Assembly (NCBI RefSeq): GCF_003026215.1
Contig: NZ_PYOC01000002.1
Coordinates: 558,001 to 622,000, forward strand
From: Photobacterium indicum
GTDB taxonomy: Bacteria; Pseudomonadota; Gammaproteobacteria; Enterobacterales; Vibrionaceae
DNA length: 64,000 bases
Direction: 5' to 3'
The notes below the pieces were generated by a model. That model saw nothing but the letters and a program-made list of their open reading frames with translations. It was not told the origin of the DNA and did not search any database. This document shows positions 20,489-29,647 of this stretch, one piece after another. Within the stretch, counting starts at the first letter, position 1, and every line of letters starts with the position of its first letter. A program made the translations under genes and the position numbers.

Positions 20489-20504
20489 GTGACAATAATC
20501 ACAT
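20489..20504. promoter_or_regulatory. CRP site between adhE and ychE
   Basis: TGTGA-CAATAA-TCACA is a perfect 5-6-5 CRP consensus. It lies about 360 bases upstream of adhE and 380 upstream of ychE, so its target promoter is unclear. Confidence 0.7.
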
Positions 20505-20509
20505 TTTTA

Positions 20510-20883
20510 ATCGCTGAGTGATTAAACTTTGTTTCATATTTACTAGCACGAACATTACCCACTTAGAGTAATACAGTTCGCCTTAAATTTACAGCCTGTT
20601 AACAAGGAACAAAATCATTAGAATGTTTATTGTTAGATATAACAATTTTTAATTGGTGGATTTATCTTCTTTAGCTTAAAGTGTTGCTGATTGGCAGAGA
20701 CTCGGATAAATCATCACTATACAATAGTGATTCATTCCTCATTCTCCCTTATGTTCTTGTGTTTTATGCCTTCAATTAACTGTTATCAAAGCAGAATTAA
20801 TGAATGCGAATAGAGAATATAAATGCAAATCGTGAGCAAGAAGTACGCTTCTTTTTTATTAACGTTTGTCTAATGGTCAAACA
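20510..20883. other. Remainder of the adhE-ychE divergent gap
   Basis: No gene seen. The sequence is AT-rich and presumably contains the ychE promoter; several weak -10-like strings are present but none stands out. Confidence 0.35.
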
Positions 20884-21522
20884 ATGCAGTCACTAGAATT
20901 CGCCATTTTTTTACAATTTTTCGTCGGTTTAATTGCAGCAGTAAACCCTATCGGCATCATGCCTATTTTCGTTACTTTAACGGCTCATATGGGGCCTGAA
21001 GAAAGAAACAAAACCGCATTTACTGCCAATATAGCTGTCGCAATTATTTTGACTGTATCTCTACTTGCAGGTCAATTTCTGCTTGATATGTTCAGCATTT
21101 CGCTCGATTCTTTTCGGGTAGCTGGCGGCTTATTATTACTCACAATTGCCTTCTCAATGATGAGTGGTAAACTCGGTGAAGATAAACAGAACAAGCAAGA
21201 GAAATCAGAATCCGCGAGCAGAGAGCAGATTGGTGTCGTCCCCCTTGCCATGCCTTTAATGGCTGGTCCCGGTGCGATTAGTTCAACTATCGTATATGGT
21301 TCTCGCTTCCCTGGTATCCCTAATACGCTTGGTATTGCCGCTACAATTATCGCGTTTGCGTTCTGTTGTTGGCTATTATTTAGAGCGGCACCTATTATTG
21401 TTCGATTCTTAGGTCAAACAGGCATCAACGTTATTACCCGTATTATGGGCTTAATATTAGCGGCTTTAGGTATTGAGTTTATAGCAACAGGCTTAAGAGC
21501 ACTGTTTCCAGGCTTAAGTTGA
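20884..21522 (+). CDS. ychE: YchE, MarC-family inner-membrane protein
   Basis: A 212-residue integral membrane protein of the MarC (UPF0056) family with about six hydrophobic helices. The transported molecule, if any, is unknown. The ATG at 20884 is chosen because MQSLEFAIFLQFFVGLIAAVNPIG aligns with E. coli YchE; an in-frame TTG six codons earlier is less likely. Family signatures are NPIGIMPIFVTLT, the internal SGKLGEDKQNKQEKSES loop that is almost the same as in E. coli, and PLMAGPGAISSTIV. The adhE-ychE divergent pair is conserved with E. coli. Confidence 0.93.
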   Translation: MQSLEFAIFLQFFVGLIAAVNPIGIMPIFVTLTAHMGPEERNKTAFTANIAVAIILTVSLLAGQFLLDMFSISLDSFRVAGGLLLLTIAFSMMSGKLGEDKQNKQEKSESASREQIGVVPLAMPLMAGPGAISSTIVYGSRFPGIPNTLGIAATIIAFAFCCWLLFRAAPIIVRFLGQTGINVITRIMGLILAALGIEFIATGLRALFPGLS

Positions 21523-21565
21523 TAGTTAGTGCAGTACAGGCGCTGAATAGTCTGAAATTTGATTA

Positions 21566-21597
21566 AAAAAAGGGCTGCCAATTAGGTAGTCCTTTTT
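21566..21597 (+). terminator. Terminator of ychE
   Basis: AAAAGGGCTGCC pairs with GGTAGTCCTTTT (with G-U wobbles) around AATTA, followed by TATA. It fits the end of ychE. Confidence 0.7.
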
Positions 21598-21774
21598 ATA
21601 TATGGTGAATTCTAACTTATTCATTATATACACAAGTCACTCTGAATCCTGCACCTTGAGGTGGCTTAGATATACTATAATAAACCTCACCTTTTACTGA
21701 TGCCTAACCGTGAGTGCTAAATAGCCTTTCGACATAAAACATCATTTTTATTTAACGCTTAGTGAAGAACGAAC

Positions 21775-22593
21775 ATGGCAGCACTTACTCAACGACAAAA
21801 AATATATCAAGTCATTTTTGGTACTAGTACGCGAGCTGGTCAAAACTTCGATATAGCCTTAATCATTGCAATATTAAGCTCTGAAGCCATACTCATTTTA
21901 TCGTCAGTCTCAGCAGTAGAAACACGCTTTCCTGATACGTTATTATATGCAGAGTGGCTGTTTACTATATTATTTACAATTGAATATATTACTCGATTGT
22001 ATTGCTCCCCTAAACCGATTGCTTATGCCCGTAGTTTTTACGGCATCATAGATTTACTGGCAATTATTCCGGCCTACATTGCCTTTTTCATACCCGGTTC
22101 TAATTACCTACTGATTATTCGCCTTATAAGAGTATTGCGAATATTCCGAATACTTAAATTGGCGCGTTATCTAAGAGATTCCAATATCTTGCTGCGTTCT
22201 TTAAGACAAGCACAACGTAAGATATTCGTCTTTTTTAGTTCAGTACTCATTCTAGTGACAGTATTTGGTTCGTTAATGTTTGTTATCGAAGGGCCCGACA
22301 ACGGCTTCACCAGCATTCCACAGAGTATCTACTGGGCAATAGTAACCATAACCACCGTAGGATATGGCGATATGATTCCCCACACAGTTATGGGGAAAGC
22401 GTTGGCTTCTCTTACCATGCTATTAGGTTATTCAATCCTTGCGGTACCTACAGGCATCATAACAGCTGAACTCAGCCAAGAAATGAAAACGCATCGCGAG
22501 TTTATTCGCTGTCCAAACTGTGCCACCAGCGGTCATGAAACAGATGCGGAATACTGTAAAAAGTGCGGAACGAAACTGCCGGAACATTTATAA
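21775..22593 (+). CDS. Voltage-gated potassium channel with C-terminal zinc ribbon
   Basis: A 272-residue six-helix channel subunit. S1-S3 lie in residues about 24-110, with acidic charge-transfer residues near E70 and D93. S4 is a clear arginine ladder (R116, R119, R122, R125, then K128 and R131). The pore helix leads to the K+ selectivity filter TVGYGD at 194-199, followed by S6. There is no RCK domain. The C-terminus instead carries CPNC at 246-249 and CKKC at 261-264, a small zinc ribbon in the cytoplasm. That tail suggests redox- or metal-linked gating or tetramer assembly, which is inference. It stands alone with its own promoter region. Confidence 0.93.
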   Translation: MAALTQRQKIYQVIFGTSTRAGQNFDIALIIAILSSEAILILSSVSAVETRFPDTLLYAEWLFTILFTIEYITRLYCSPKPIAYARSFYGIIDLLAIIPAYIAFFIPGSNYLLIIRLIRVLRIFRILKLARYLRDSNILLRSLRQAQRKIFVFFSSVLILVTVFGSLMFVIEGPDNGFTSIPQSIYWAIVTITTVGYGDMIPHTVMGKALASLTMLLGYSILAVPTGIITAELSQEMKTHREFIRCPNCATSGHETDAEYCKKCGTKLPEHL

Positions 22594-22673
22594 GATGAAT
22601 GTTACATGTTTGTGTGGACTTGCTTTATTTCACGGCTAAAATTAAATAGAGAGCAGCCAACAAAGCTGTAACA

Positions 22674-22733
22674 TAAAAAAAGACAATACGTTTACTGTTT
22701 ACTTAAACACAGCTGCGATATTGTCTTTTTTGT
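22674..22733. terminator. Convergent terminator, K+ channel / glpQ
   Basis: AAAAAAAGACAATA near 22674-22687 pairs with TATTGTCTTTTTT at 22719-22732 across a loop of some 30 bases. The T-runs allow termination from either side. Confidence 0.55.
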
Positions 22734-22803
22734 TTTTATATTCAGCTTGATGCGTTAAATGCTACCTAGGTTGAACGCCCACTGGTTATCAAAACCAATT
22801 TAT

Positions 22804-23889
22804 TTACTGCTTTTCAGTAGCTAGATAATTTACCGCTTTATCAGGAAAATCAGTAAATACACCATCAACATTGGCTGTGTTGTAGAAAATATCTAACATG
22901 TCGTCAAAGTTATTGGCATACGTTGGAATTCTACCTTGGTCAGCGCGGAATGTGTACGGATGTACTTTCATCCCTTCAGCATGGGCAGCTTTAACCAACC
23001 CTGTTAATTGAATATTACCTTTAGAGGATTTATCTGATACAACCATTGGTTTCCATGGTCCGATACCATCAGCATACTTAGCAACTTGCTTCATCCCTTC
23101 TTTTTTAAACATCCAATCATAGCTGTAAGGCTGTGAATTGCCTTTGTTGTCATACACCATGGTTTCATTCCAATCGGTGTACGCCATTAACTGAATTAAC
23201 TTCAAATCCATATTCATTGCTGGCATTAATTCTTCATGAATACGTTTGAGCTCATTAAAGTCAAAGGTTTGCAGATACACATTGCTGTCTTTATCGGTAT
23301 AGCCATACTCTTTCAGCACTTTTAATACCGCTTTACTGATATCTTTTCCTTCATGGCGGTGAAACCAAGGCGCTTTAATTTCAGGGTAAATACCAATGTC
23401 ATAACCCAAGGATTTATTCAAACCTTGGATCATTTCAATTTCTTCTTCAAAAGTCGGGACTTTAAAATCTGACTTCCACATTGGGTAGCGTTCAGGGAAA
23501 CCTTGAACCTGCTTGCCCTCTTTGTCGACATTGAACCCTTCAGTTACGCTCAGCTGCTTAATCTCAGCAAGGGTAAAGTCTATCGCGTAATATCTTCCAT
23601 CGTTACGTGCTCGATCTGGAAACTTTTGCGCGACATTAGTAACACGATCAAGATAATGATCATGAAGCACGACAAGTTTATCGTCTTTTGTCATAACAAC
23701 ATCTTGTTCAATGTAGTCAGGCTTCATAGCATACGCCATCGCCTTTGCAGCCAAGGTGTGTTCAGGCAGGTACCCCGATGCACCGCGGTGGGCAACAACG
23801 ACTTTACCTGTTTCAGATGCTGATTGAGCAAAAAATGGGGACATAAGTAAGGTGCTACTAATAGCAGCGGTAAGCCATAGCTTTTTCAT
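22804..23889 (-). CDS. glpQ: GlpQ, periplasmic glycerophosphodiester phosphodiesterase
   Basis: Hydrolyses glycerophosphodiesters to glycerol-3-phosphate and an alcohol in the periplasm. It has 361 residues (E. coli 358). A signal peptide (MKKLWLTAAISSTLLMSPFF, cut after AQSA) is followed by the GDPD domain. Active-site strings are AHRGASGYLPEHT, the metal-binding IEQDVVMTKDD, and LVVLHDHYLD. AAGGA precedes the ATG. Unlike E. coli there is no glpT next to it. A GlpR-like operator lies about 140-160 bases upstream. Confidence 0.96.
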   Translation of the reverse strand: MKKLWLTAAISSTLLMSPFFAQSASETGKVVVAHRGASGYLPEHTLAAKAMAYAMKPDYIEQDVVMTKDDKLVVLHDHYLDRVTNVAQKFPDRARNDGRYYAIDFTLAEIKQLSVTEGFNVDKEGKQVQGFPERYPMWKSDFKVPTFEEEIEMIQGLNKSLGYDIGIYPEIKAPWFHRHEGKDISKAVLKVLKEYGYTDKDSNVYLQTFDFNELKRIHEELMPAMNMDLKLIQLMAYTDWNETMVYDNKGNSQPYSYDWMFKKEGMKQVAKYADGIGPWKPMVVSDKSSKGNIQLTGLVKAAHAEGMKVHPYTFRADQGRIPTYANNFDDMLDIFYNTANVDGVFTDFPDKAVNYLATEKQ

Positions 23890-24192
23890 TATTATTTTCC
23901 TTAATAATCAATACTTATCCTTCACGATATGAAAAGGGAGGGAACAAGTATGAGTAAGATAAACCACGGAAAGAATAATAAAGATTTCCTTCTATTTAGC
24001 TTCGATTGAATATACTAATTGTGATCAGTTTCGCTCGAAATCGAACATTTATGCTTCGAATGGTGACACCGGATCCATAATCAAAATATCGTTCTTAAAG
24101 CAAAATAGTGCATCTATATTTTTATATCCTGTTTTTTCGTGCTTCCGCTTATCAAAAACAATAATAAAAACAGCGATGAAAACAAAAAAATG
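23890..24192. other. glpQ upstream region
   Basis: No gene seen. Contains the GlpR-like and partial CRP-like sites listed separately. The rest is AT-rich, with poly-A stretches near 24160-24190. Confidence 0.35.
24031..24050 (-). promoter_or_regulatory. GlpR-like operator with adjacent CRP half-site
   Basis: TCGCTCGAAATCGAACATTT matches about 15 of 20 positions of the GlpR operator consensus as I know it. Just next to it (24018-24026) AATTGTGATC is a good left half of a CRP site, but the right half is poor. Control by GlpR would be expected for glpQ. Confidence 0.4.
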
Positions 24193-24225
24193 ACATAAAA
24201 AAACCGAAGCCAATGCTTCGGTTTT
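24193..24225 (-). terminator. Terminator of cysS
   Basis: AAAACCGAAGC at 24200-24210 pairs with GCTTCGGTTTT at 24215-24225 and is followed on the minus strand by eight T. Confidence 0.85.
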
Positions 24226-24254
24226 CAATTTATCTTCTAACTCATTGGCTTACA

Positions 24255-24281
24255 CAGCGATTACCCAATATGTAATCGCTG
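24255..24281 (-). repeat. Second hairpin in the cysS 3' region
   Basis: CAGCGATTAC and GTAATCGCTG are perfect ten-base arms around a seven-base loop, twelve bases past the cysS stop. There is no T-run, so it is more likely a 3'-end protecting structure than a terminator. Confidence 0.5.
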
Positions 24282-24292
24282 ACGTACTGCAA

Positions 24293-25687
24293 TTACTTAC
24301 GGCGCCAAGTTGTTCCTTGCGGACCATCTTCTAGAATAATCTTCATAGCAAGTAGCTTATCACGAGCAGCATCGGCGGCAGCCCAATCTTTTGCTGCGCG
24401 AGCATCAAGACGTTGTTGAATTAAACTTTCAATTTCTGCTACATCATCTTGGCCAGCGCCACCTTGAAGGAAAGCTTCTGGGTCTTGCGATAATAAACCT
24501 AGAATATCAGCTAGCTCACGTAAACGTGCACCTAATGCTGATGCTTGTGCAATGTTGTCGGCAATTGTTTCATCAGCCTTTAGACGGTTGATTTCACGAA
24601 CCATATCAAATAATACGGAGTACGCTTCAGGAGTATTAAAGTCATCATTCATTGATGCAGTAAAGCGCGTAACAAACTCTTCGCCGCCTACTGCTTGCGC
24701 AGTCAAATCCAAACCACGTAATGATGTGTATAAACGCTCTAGTGCCGAGCGTGCTTGTTTCAGGTTCTCTTCACTGTAGTTCAATTGGCTACGGTAATGA
24801 CCCGACATCAAGAAGTAACGTACACTTTCTGCGTCATAATGACCGAGTACATCGCGAATAGTGAAAAAGTTACCTAAAGATTTAGACATCTTTTCACGAT
24901 CAACCATTACCATGCCACTGTGCATCCATGTATTCACATATTGCGAACCCGTTGCACAGCATGATTGTGCAATTTCGTTTTCATGGTGTGGAAATTGTAA
25001 ATCTGAACCGCCACCGTGAATATCGAAATGATCACCTAGAATTGCAGAGTTCATTGCTGAACATTCAATGTGCCAACCCGGGCGACCTGCACCCCAAGGT
25101 GATTCCCAAGTAGGCTCACCAGGCTTAGACATTTTCCACAATACGAAATCAAGAGGGCTACGCTTAGCCATATCAATATCAACACGAGCACCCGCTTGAA
25201 GCTGGTCTAGATCTTGCCTAGATAGGCGACCATATTCTTCAAACTTGCTTACTTCGAACATAACATCACCGTTGCTCGCCACGTATGCAAAGCCACGTTC
25301 AATCAAGCGCTCGCACATGGTAATAATTTCAGCGATGAATTCTGTTGCACGCGGTTCAATATCTGGACGTTTCATGCCTAAAGCATCAAAGTCTTTATGC
25401 ATTTCACCAATTAAACGTTCGGTTAAAGAATCACAACTTTCGCCATTTTCAGCCGCACGCTTGATAATTTTGTCATCGATATCAGTAATATTTCGAACAA
25501 ACGTTAAATCGTAACCAGAGTATCGCAGGTAACGAGAAACAACATCGAAAGACACAAATGTACGACCATGCCCAATGTGACATAAATCGTAAATGGTTAC
25601 CCCACAGACATACATGCCTACTTTACCAGGCTGAATGGGTTTGAATTCCTCTTTCTGTTTTGTCAGTGAGTTATAGATCTTCAACAT
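24293..25687 (-). CDS. cysS: Cysteinyl-tRNA synthetase
   Basis: Class I synthetase charging tRNA-Cys. It has 464 residues (E. coli 461). The zinc-binding Cys28 is in [10 protein letters not shown], the HIGH motif is at 37-40, the remaining zinc ligands lie in WHIECSAM and HHENE, and the KMSKS loop is in [13 protein letters not shown]. It ends with the basic anticodon-binding tail. It is divergent from ppiB, the order also seen in E. coli (cysS / ppiB-lpxH). The Shine-Dalgarno is weak (ACGAAGC). Confidence 0.97.
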   Translation of the reverse strand: MLKIYNSLTKQKEEFKPIQPGKVGMYVCGVTIYDLCHIGHGRTFVSFDVVSRYLRYSGYDLTFVRNITDIDDKIIKRAAENGESCDSLTERLIGEMHKDFDALGMKRPDIEPRATEFIAEIITMCERLIERGFAYVASNGDVMFEVSKFEEYGRLSRQDLDQLQAGARVDIDMAKRSPLDFVLWKMSKPGEPTWESPWGAGRPGWHIECSAMNSAILGDHFDIHGGGSDLQFPHHENEIAQSCCATGSQYVNTWMHSGMVMVDREKMSKSLGNFFTIRDVLGHYDAESVRYFLMSGHYRSQLNYSEENLKQARSALERLYTSLRGLDLTAQAVGGEEFVTRFTASMNDDFNTPEAYSVLFDMVREINRLKADETIADNIAQASALGARLRELADILGLLSQDPEAFLQGGAGQDDVAEIESLIQQRLDARAAKDWAAADAARDKLLAMKIILEDGPQGTTWRRK

Positions 25688-25902
25688 GCTTCGTACGTAC
25701 TCATTTAATGGGTGTCGATATAAGAGAAGTAATTATACCCAAACATCGTCAAGATGCGAGTTTCAGTGTGAATTTATTGGCTTCTAGCACAATGACTCAC
25801 TGTATTTTTATCACCATTTGAAACATCAAAATTTGTATGAATAGGTACTAGTAAGTTAGACTTCAAAGTCTAAGCATATACAATCCATTAAAGGACAATC
25901 TC

Positions 25903-26400
25903 ATGGTAACGCTTCACACTACTTTTGGTGACATCAAGATTCAACTTAACACAGAAAAAGCGCCTGAAACGTGTGCAAACTTCCTACAATATTGCCGTGA
26001 CGGTTTCTACAACGGTACGCTTTTCCACCGTGTAATTGATGGTTTCATGATCCAGGGCGGCGGTATGTCTTCTGGTATGGTTGAGAAAGAAACACGTGAA
26101 ACAATCAAAAACGAAGCAAGCAATGGCCTAAGCAACAAAGTGGGTACACTTGCTATGGCACGTACAATGGAACCGCATTCTGCAAGCTCTCAGTTTTTCA
26201 TCAACGTTAACGACAACAAATTCCTAGACTTTAAATCAGCAACGCCTGATGGTTGGGGTTACTGTGTATTTGCTGAAGTTATTGAAGGTATGGACGTTGT
26301 AAACAAGATCAAAGCTGTTTCTACTGGTAACAGCGGCTACGTTCACCAAGACGTGCCAGTTGAAGACGTTGTAATCAACGACGTAACAATCGAAGAATAA
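25903..26400 (+). CDS. ppiB: PpiB, cyclophilin-type peptidyl-prolyl isomerase
   Basis: Cytoplasmic cyclophilin (165 residues, E. coli 164) that speeds cis-trans isomerisation at proline. Active-site residues are visible in [14 protein letters not shown], in [10 protein letters not shown] and in the WGYCVF region. There is no signal peptide, which separates it from the periplasmic PpiA. AAAGGA precedes the ATG. It is followed after 40 bases by lpxH, with a hairpin between them. Codon use looks like that of a well-expressed gene. Confidence 0.97.
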   Translation: MVTLHTTFGDIKIQLNTEKAPETCANFLQYCRDGFYNGTLFHRVIDGFMIQGGGMSSGMVEKETRETIKNEASNGLSNKVGTLAMARTMEPHSASSQFFINVNDNKFLDFKSATPDGWGYCVFAEVIEGMDVVNKIKAVSTGNSGYVHQDVPVEDVVINDVTIEE

Positions 26401-26410
26401 TCTTTGATTA

Positions 26411-26430
26411 GGGTGAGCGTTTGCTCACCC
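26411..26430 (+). terminator. Hairpin between ppiB and lpxH
   Basis: GGGTGAGC-GTTT-GCTCACCC is a strong eight-base stem followed by TCTTTCTATT. It ends only ten bases before the lpxH ATG, so it may act as a partial terminator or as a translational barrier. Confidence 0.65.
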
Positions 26431-26440
26431 TCTTTCTATT

Positions 26441-27178
26441 ATGACTACTCTCTTTATTGCAGATTTGCACCTCAGCGCTGAACGTACAGATATCACCGAT
26501 TGTTTTCTTCACTTCATGCAACATGAAGCAAGAAACATTGATGCGCTCTATGTACTCGGCGATTTATTTGAAATGTGGATTGGAGATGACGATAACTCAC
26601 CTTTCCTGCAACAGATAAAGCACGCATTCAAACAGCTCACAGACTCAGGCGTGCCTTGCTACTTCATTTATGGTAACCGTGATTTTTTAATTGGGTCACG
26701 TTTTTGCCAAGAAACCGGCATGACATTATTACCTGAACACACTGTTATCGACCTTTACGGTACACCCACGTTAATCCTTCATGGCGATACACTTTGCATT
26801 GAAGATGAGGATTATCTACGTTATCGAAAAAGAGTGCATAACCGTTTCATTCAATGGCTATTTTTCTGTTTACCTTTAACGTATCGCCAAAAAGTTGGGG
26901 ATAAGATTCGTAGTGGTAGCAGTAAAAATAATAAAGAAAAAACAACCAGTATTATGGATGTAACGCCAGATGAAGTCGTACGATTAATGGCAGAACAAAA
27001 CGTTGTTGATATGATCCATGGTCATACTCACCGTCCTGATGTACACCATATTGAGGTTAATGGAAAATCCGCAACCCGTACGGTTTTAGGTGATTGGTAT
27101 CATCATGGTTCCGTTTTAGTATGTACTCCTGACGGCTGTAAACTTGAAACGCGTGATTTCAACGAAAAAGTACAATAA
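26441..27178 (+). CDS. lpxH: LpxH, UDP-2,3-diacylglucosamine diphosphatase
   Basis: Metallophosphoesterase of lipid A synthesis that cleaves UDP-2,3-diacylglucosamine to lipid X and UMP at the inner membrane. It has 245 residues (E. coli 240). The dinuclear metal motifs are all present: ADLHLS at the N-terminus, GDLFEMWIGDDD, YGNRDFL, LHGDTL and the C-terminal HGHTHRPD. No Shine-Dalgarno is visible in the ten bases between the upstream hairpin and the ATG, so translation may be coupled or weak. It follows ppiB as in E. coli. Confidence 0.96.
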   Translation: MTTLFIADLHLSAERTDITDCFLHFMQHEARNIDALYVLGDLFEMWIGDDDNSPFLQQIKHAFKQLTDSGVPCYFIYGNRDFLIGSRFCQETGMTLLPEHTVIDLYGTPTLILHGDTLCIEDEDYLRYRKRVHNRFIQWLFFCLPLTYRQKVGDKIRSGSSKNNKEKTTSIMDVTPDEVVRLMAEQNVVDMIHGHTHRPDVHHIEVNGKSATRTVLGDWYHHGSVLVCTPDGCKLETRDFNEKVQ

Positions 27179-27209
27179 CGGGAATACATCTTGTATCACA
27201 ACGCTAGAC

Positions 27210-27243
27210 CAATAAAAGGTACGCCATAACGTACCTTTTATTG
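27210..27243 (+). terminator. Convergent terminator, lpxH / TSUP gene
   Basis: CAATAAAAGGTACG and CGTACCTTTTATTG are perfect 14-base arms around a six-base loop, followed by TTTTATA on the plus strand. The symmetry means the minus-strand transcript may also stop here. Confidence 0.85.
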
Positions 27244-27305
27244 TTTTATATCGGATATTTTTTATAGCTAATATCGTTTATAGCGGAAAAATGGTGTCGC
27301 AGGTA

Positions 27306-28199
27306 CTAACCAGCAGATGCTTCAGTACGCAGACTGGTGCGCTCTTTTGTCCATGAACGATACATTGTCGCTGAAGTATAAAGTACAACAGCAGTCACTA
27401 ACCAAGCCAACACATGCATATCTAATGACTTCACTAAATACGCCGCAATAACCACACCAATCGGCCCAGTAATAGCCACTACAATCGCTGCACGGCTATT
27501 AATTCGATTCATACGAATAAAGCTGCTAGCAGAGAAAAAGCTTAAAAATGCACAAGAACACATCATAATAGGAAAAGCAGCCAGCGGGTGCATGCCCAGT
27601 AAATAAACCATTACCATACACGGTGCATATAAACCAATGCCAACGGTCATTAGTGCACCAAATAAGAAGTTACCAATAATACCAATGGCTAATTTCCAAC
27701 CAGTTAACCCCAAGCTCATCCCACCTAAAGGAAACAGCTTTAACTGCCCCGCAAGCATTAACCCTGCAACAATGAGTAAAGCAATGCACATAACAAGGCG
27801 AATGACTTGTCTATCCCAACTAGACACTAAACGAGCCCCCCATGTTGCGCCTAAACAAGCAGCAATGACAAGGCTGACTAAGGTCGTTGAATCAACATCT
27901 ACAGCCGTTAAAAAGATCAACGATTGTACAACGGTTGCTAAAACAGCTTGGCAATTCAACGTGCCGGGTAACAACTGATCATCAATAAGCTTAAATTGTT
28001 TATAACCTGCCGTTTTTATAGCAAAACTACCAACACCTAATGTGTCGCAAAAGTTGGCAAAGCCACCAATAAAAGCAATAGGAAGTATTCTTGTTTGCGC
28101 CTCATGCGCTCGGTTTTTACGCCATGATAAAAAAAGCATAGCAATAAACACGCCTCCTCCTACAAGCAATCCCGCTTGTAGCAAGGTAAATATATTCAT
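27306..28199 (-). CDS. TSUP (TauE/SafE)-family membrane transporter
   Basis: A 297-residue polytopic membrane protein with eight to nine hydrophobic helices. Family-like glycine-rich stretches are LPIAFIGGFANFCDTLGVGSF in the first half and FLFGALMTVGIGLYAPCMVM in the second, the internal duplication typical of TSUP proteins. Members export or import sulfite, sulfoacetate and similar organosulfur anions; the substrate here cannot be told. The ATG at 28199 lacks a clear Shine-Dalgarno. The gene is monocistronic and divergent from the EAL-HDOD gene. Confidence 0.85.
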   Translation of the reverse strand: MNIFTLLQAGLLVGGGVFIAMLFLSWRKNRAHEAQTRILPIAFIGGFANFCDTLGVGSFAIKTAGYKQFKLIDDQLLPGTLNCQAVLATVVQSLIFLTAVDVDSTTLVSLVIAACLGATWGARLVSSWDRQVIRLVMCIALLIVAGLMLAGQLKLFPLGGMSLGLTGWKLAIGIIGNFLFGALMTVGIGLYAPCMVMVYLLGMHPLAAFPIMMCSCAFLSFFSASSFIRMNRINSRAAIVVAITGPIGVVIAAYLVKSLDMHVLAWLVTAVVLYTSATMYRSWTKERTSLRTEASAG

Positions 28200-28421
28200 T
28201 TAAAGTACAATATGTTGAAAAAGGAAAAATATTATCTATTAATGCCTATAATCAGTCTTTGTCCTATATCATTGTCTTAATTTGTAATGAACATCACATT
28301 GAGTATTGATAGTAATTTGTAATATAACTAATCAAATGATTCTATTCACTAGCATTATTAATGGGTACAATTGGCATTGTTTTCCTATTCATTTCCTTCA
28401 TATTGGTTATACGAAAAGCAC

Positions 28422-29645
28422 ATGCATTCATACCTAGCACGGCAACCTATTCTAAATAAAGACAAAGTAACCGTCGGGTACGAATTACTTTTTCGTGATG
28501 GCCCAAATAACTGCTTCCCTGATGTTGAAGATGAGCTCGCAACCAATCGTTTATTGATCAATAATTTTTTCACTTCAGGGTCATCACAAGTCACTGCGGG
28601 TAAAAAAGCCTTCGTAAATTTCCCAGAATCAAGCCTTCTTCAAAGAACGCCTCTTCTTTTTCCCAAGCAAAGCTTTGTGATTGAAATTCTGGAAAGTTGC
28701 ACCCCTTCGGATGCATTACTAGAAGCGGTAATTGAGCTCTATAAAAAAGGCTACACGCTGGCATTAGATGACTTTGTTCCAAGTAAAGATTGGCTACGTT
28801 TTTTACCTTTCATCCATATTATTAAATTTGATATCCGTGCGATACCAATAAGTAGAACGCGCTTTTTTATACAAAAATATAAGAAAAATAATATTAAGTT
28901 TTTAGCAGAAAAGGTCGAAACGTATGCTGAATTCATTGAAGCTAGTGATGCTGGATTTGATTTTTTCCAAGGCTTCTTTTTCAGTAAGCCCGAAATGATA
29001 CAAAGTAAGTCGCTGAAACCATCAGCTTTAACAACAATGCAGCTCTATCAAGAAATATGCTTACCACAGGTTAACTTTGATAAAGTTGAAAAAATTATAG
29101 CCACCGATGTATCACTGTCATACAAATTGCTTCGCCATGTAAACACTATTACATCGTCAAAGTCGAAGCCTATTTCATCGTTCAAACAGGCATTAATCTA
29201 TTTAGGTGAAGAAAAATTACGCCGCTTTATTTCTTTTGTCGCTGCATCTCATGCTTTGGCGGAAAAACCCCAATCGTTATATAGTCTCTCCTTACAAAGA
29301 GCTAACTTTTGTGAGCGTTTAAGTGTGCTCATAACACCCAAAATAGTGAGTAATCAGGCTTTTTTAACGGGTTTATTTTCACTGCTTGATTCATTACTTG
29401 ATCAATCAATTGAAGAGCTAATTGAACAGCTGCCTTTAAACGCGGGAATTCAAGCTGCACTAGTGAGTAAAACAGGACCTCTCGGTATAATACTTAAATT
29501 AGCCATCGCTTATGACCAAGCAAACTGGGATAAAGTCTCCCTCTACAGTAAAGAACTTGGAATTGATGAAACAAACGTTGCAGAGGTCTATGTTGAGTCA
29601 TTAAAATGGTCGGCAATTATAGAGAAATCATCAGCGACCAAATAA
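28422..29645 (+). CDS. EAL-HDOD signalling protein (YuxH/CdgJ-like)
   Basis: A two-domain cytoplasmic protein of 407 residues from the ATG at 28422; a TTG 17 codons earlier opens the frame but has no family support. Residues about 1-195 are an EAL domain, and about 200-407 an HDOD domain ([23 protein letters not shown]). Most c-di-GMP phosphodiesterase ligands remain: ELL for EAL at 21-23, N66, E88, D116-D117, K135, E163 or E166, and Q183. Loop 6 reads DDFVPSKDW instead of DDFGTG, so activity is uncertain. Relatives affect motility in vibrios. It ends two bases before ychJ. Confidence 0.88.
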   Translation: MHSYLARQPILNKDKVTVGYELLFRDGPNNCFPDVEDELATNRLLINNFFTSGSSQVTAGKKAFVNFPESSLLQRTPLLFPKQSFVIEILESCTPSDALLEAVIELYKKGYTLALDDFVPSKDWLRFLPFIHIIKFDIRAIPISRTRFFIQKYKKNNIKFLAEKVETYAEFIEASDAGFDFFQGFFFSKPEMIQSKSLKPSALTTMQLYQEICLPQVNFDKVEKIIATDVSLSYKLLRHVNTITSSKSKPISSFKQALIYLGEEKLRRFISFVAASHALAEKPQSLYSLSLQRANFCERLSVLITPKIVSNQAFLTGLFSLLDSLLDQSIEELIEQLPLNAGIQAALVSKTGPLGIILKLAIAYDQANWDKVSLYSKELGIDETNVAEVYVESLKWSAIIEKSSATK

Positions 29646-29647
29646 TC

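Noticed and set aside
20590..20610. Rex operator near TGTTAACAAGG
   Set aside because: Only one half of the TTGTTAA-N4-TTAACAA-type palindrome is present.
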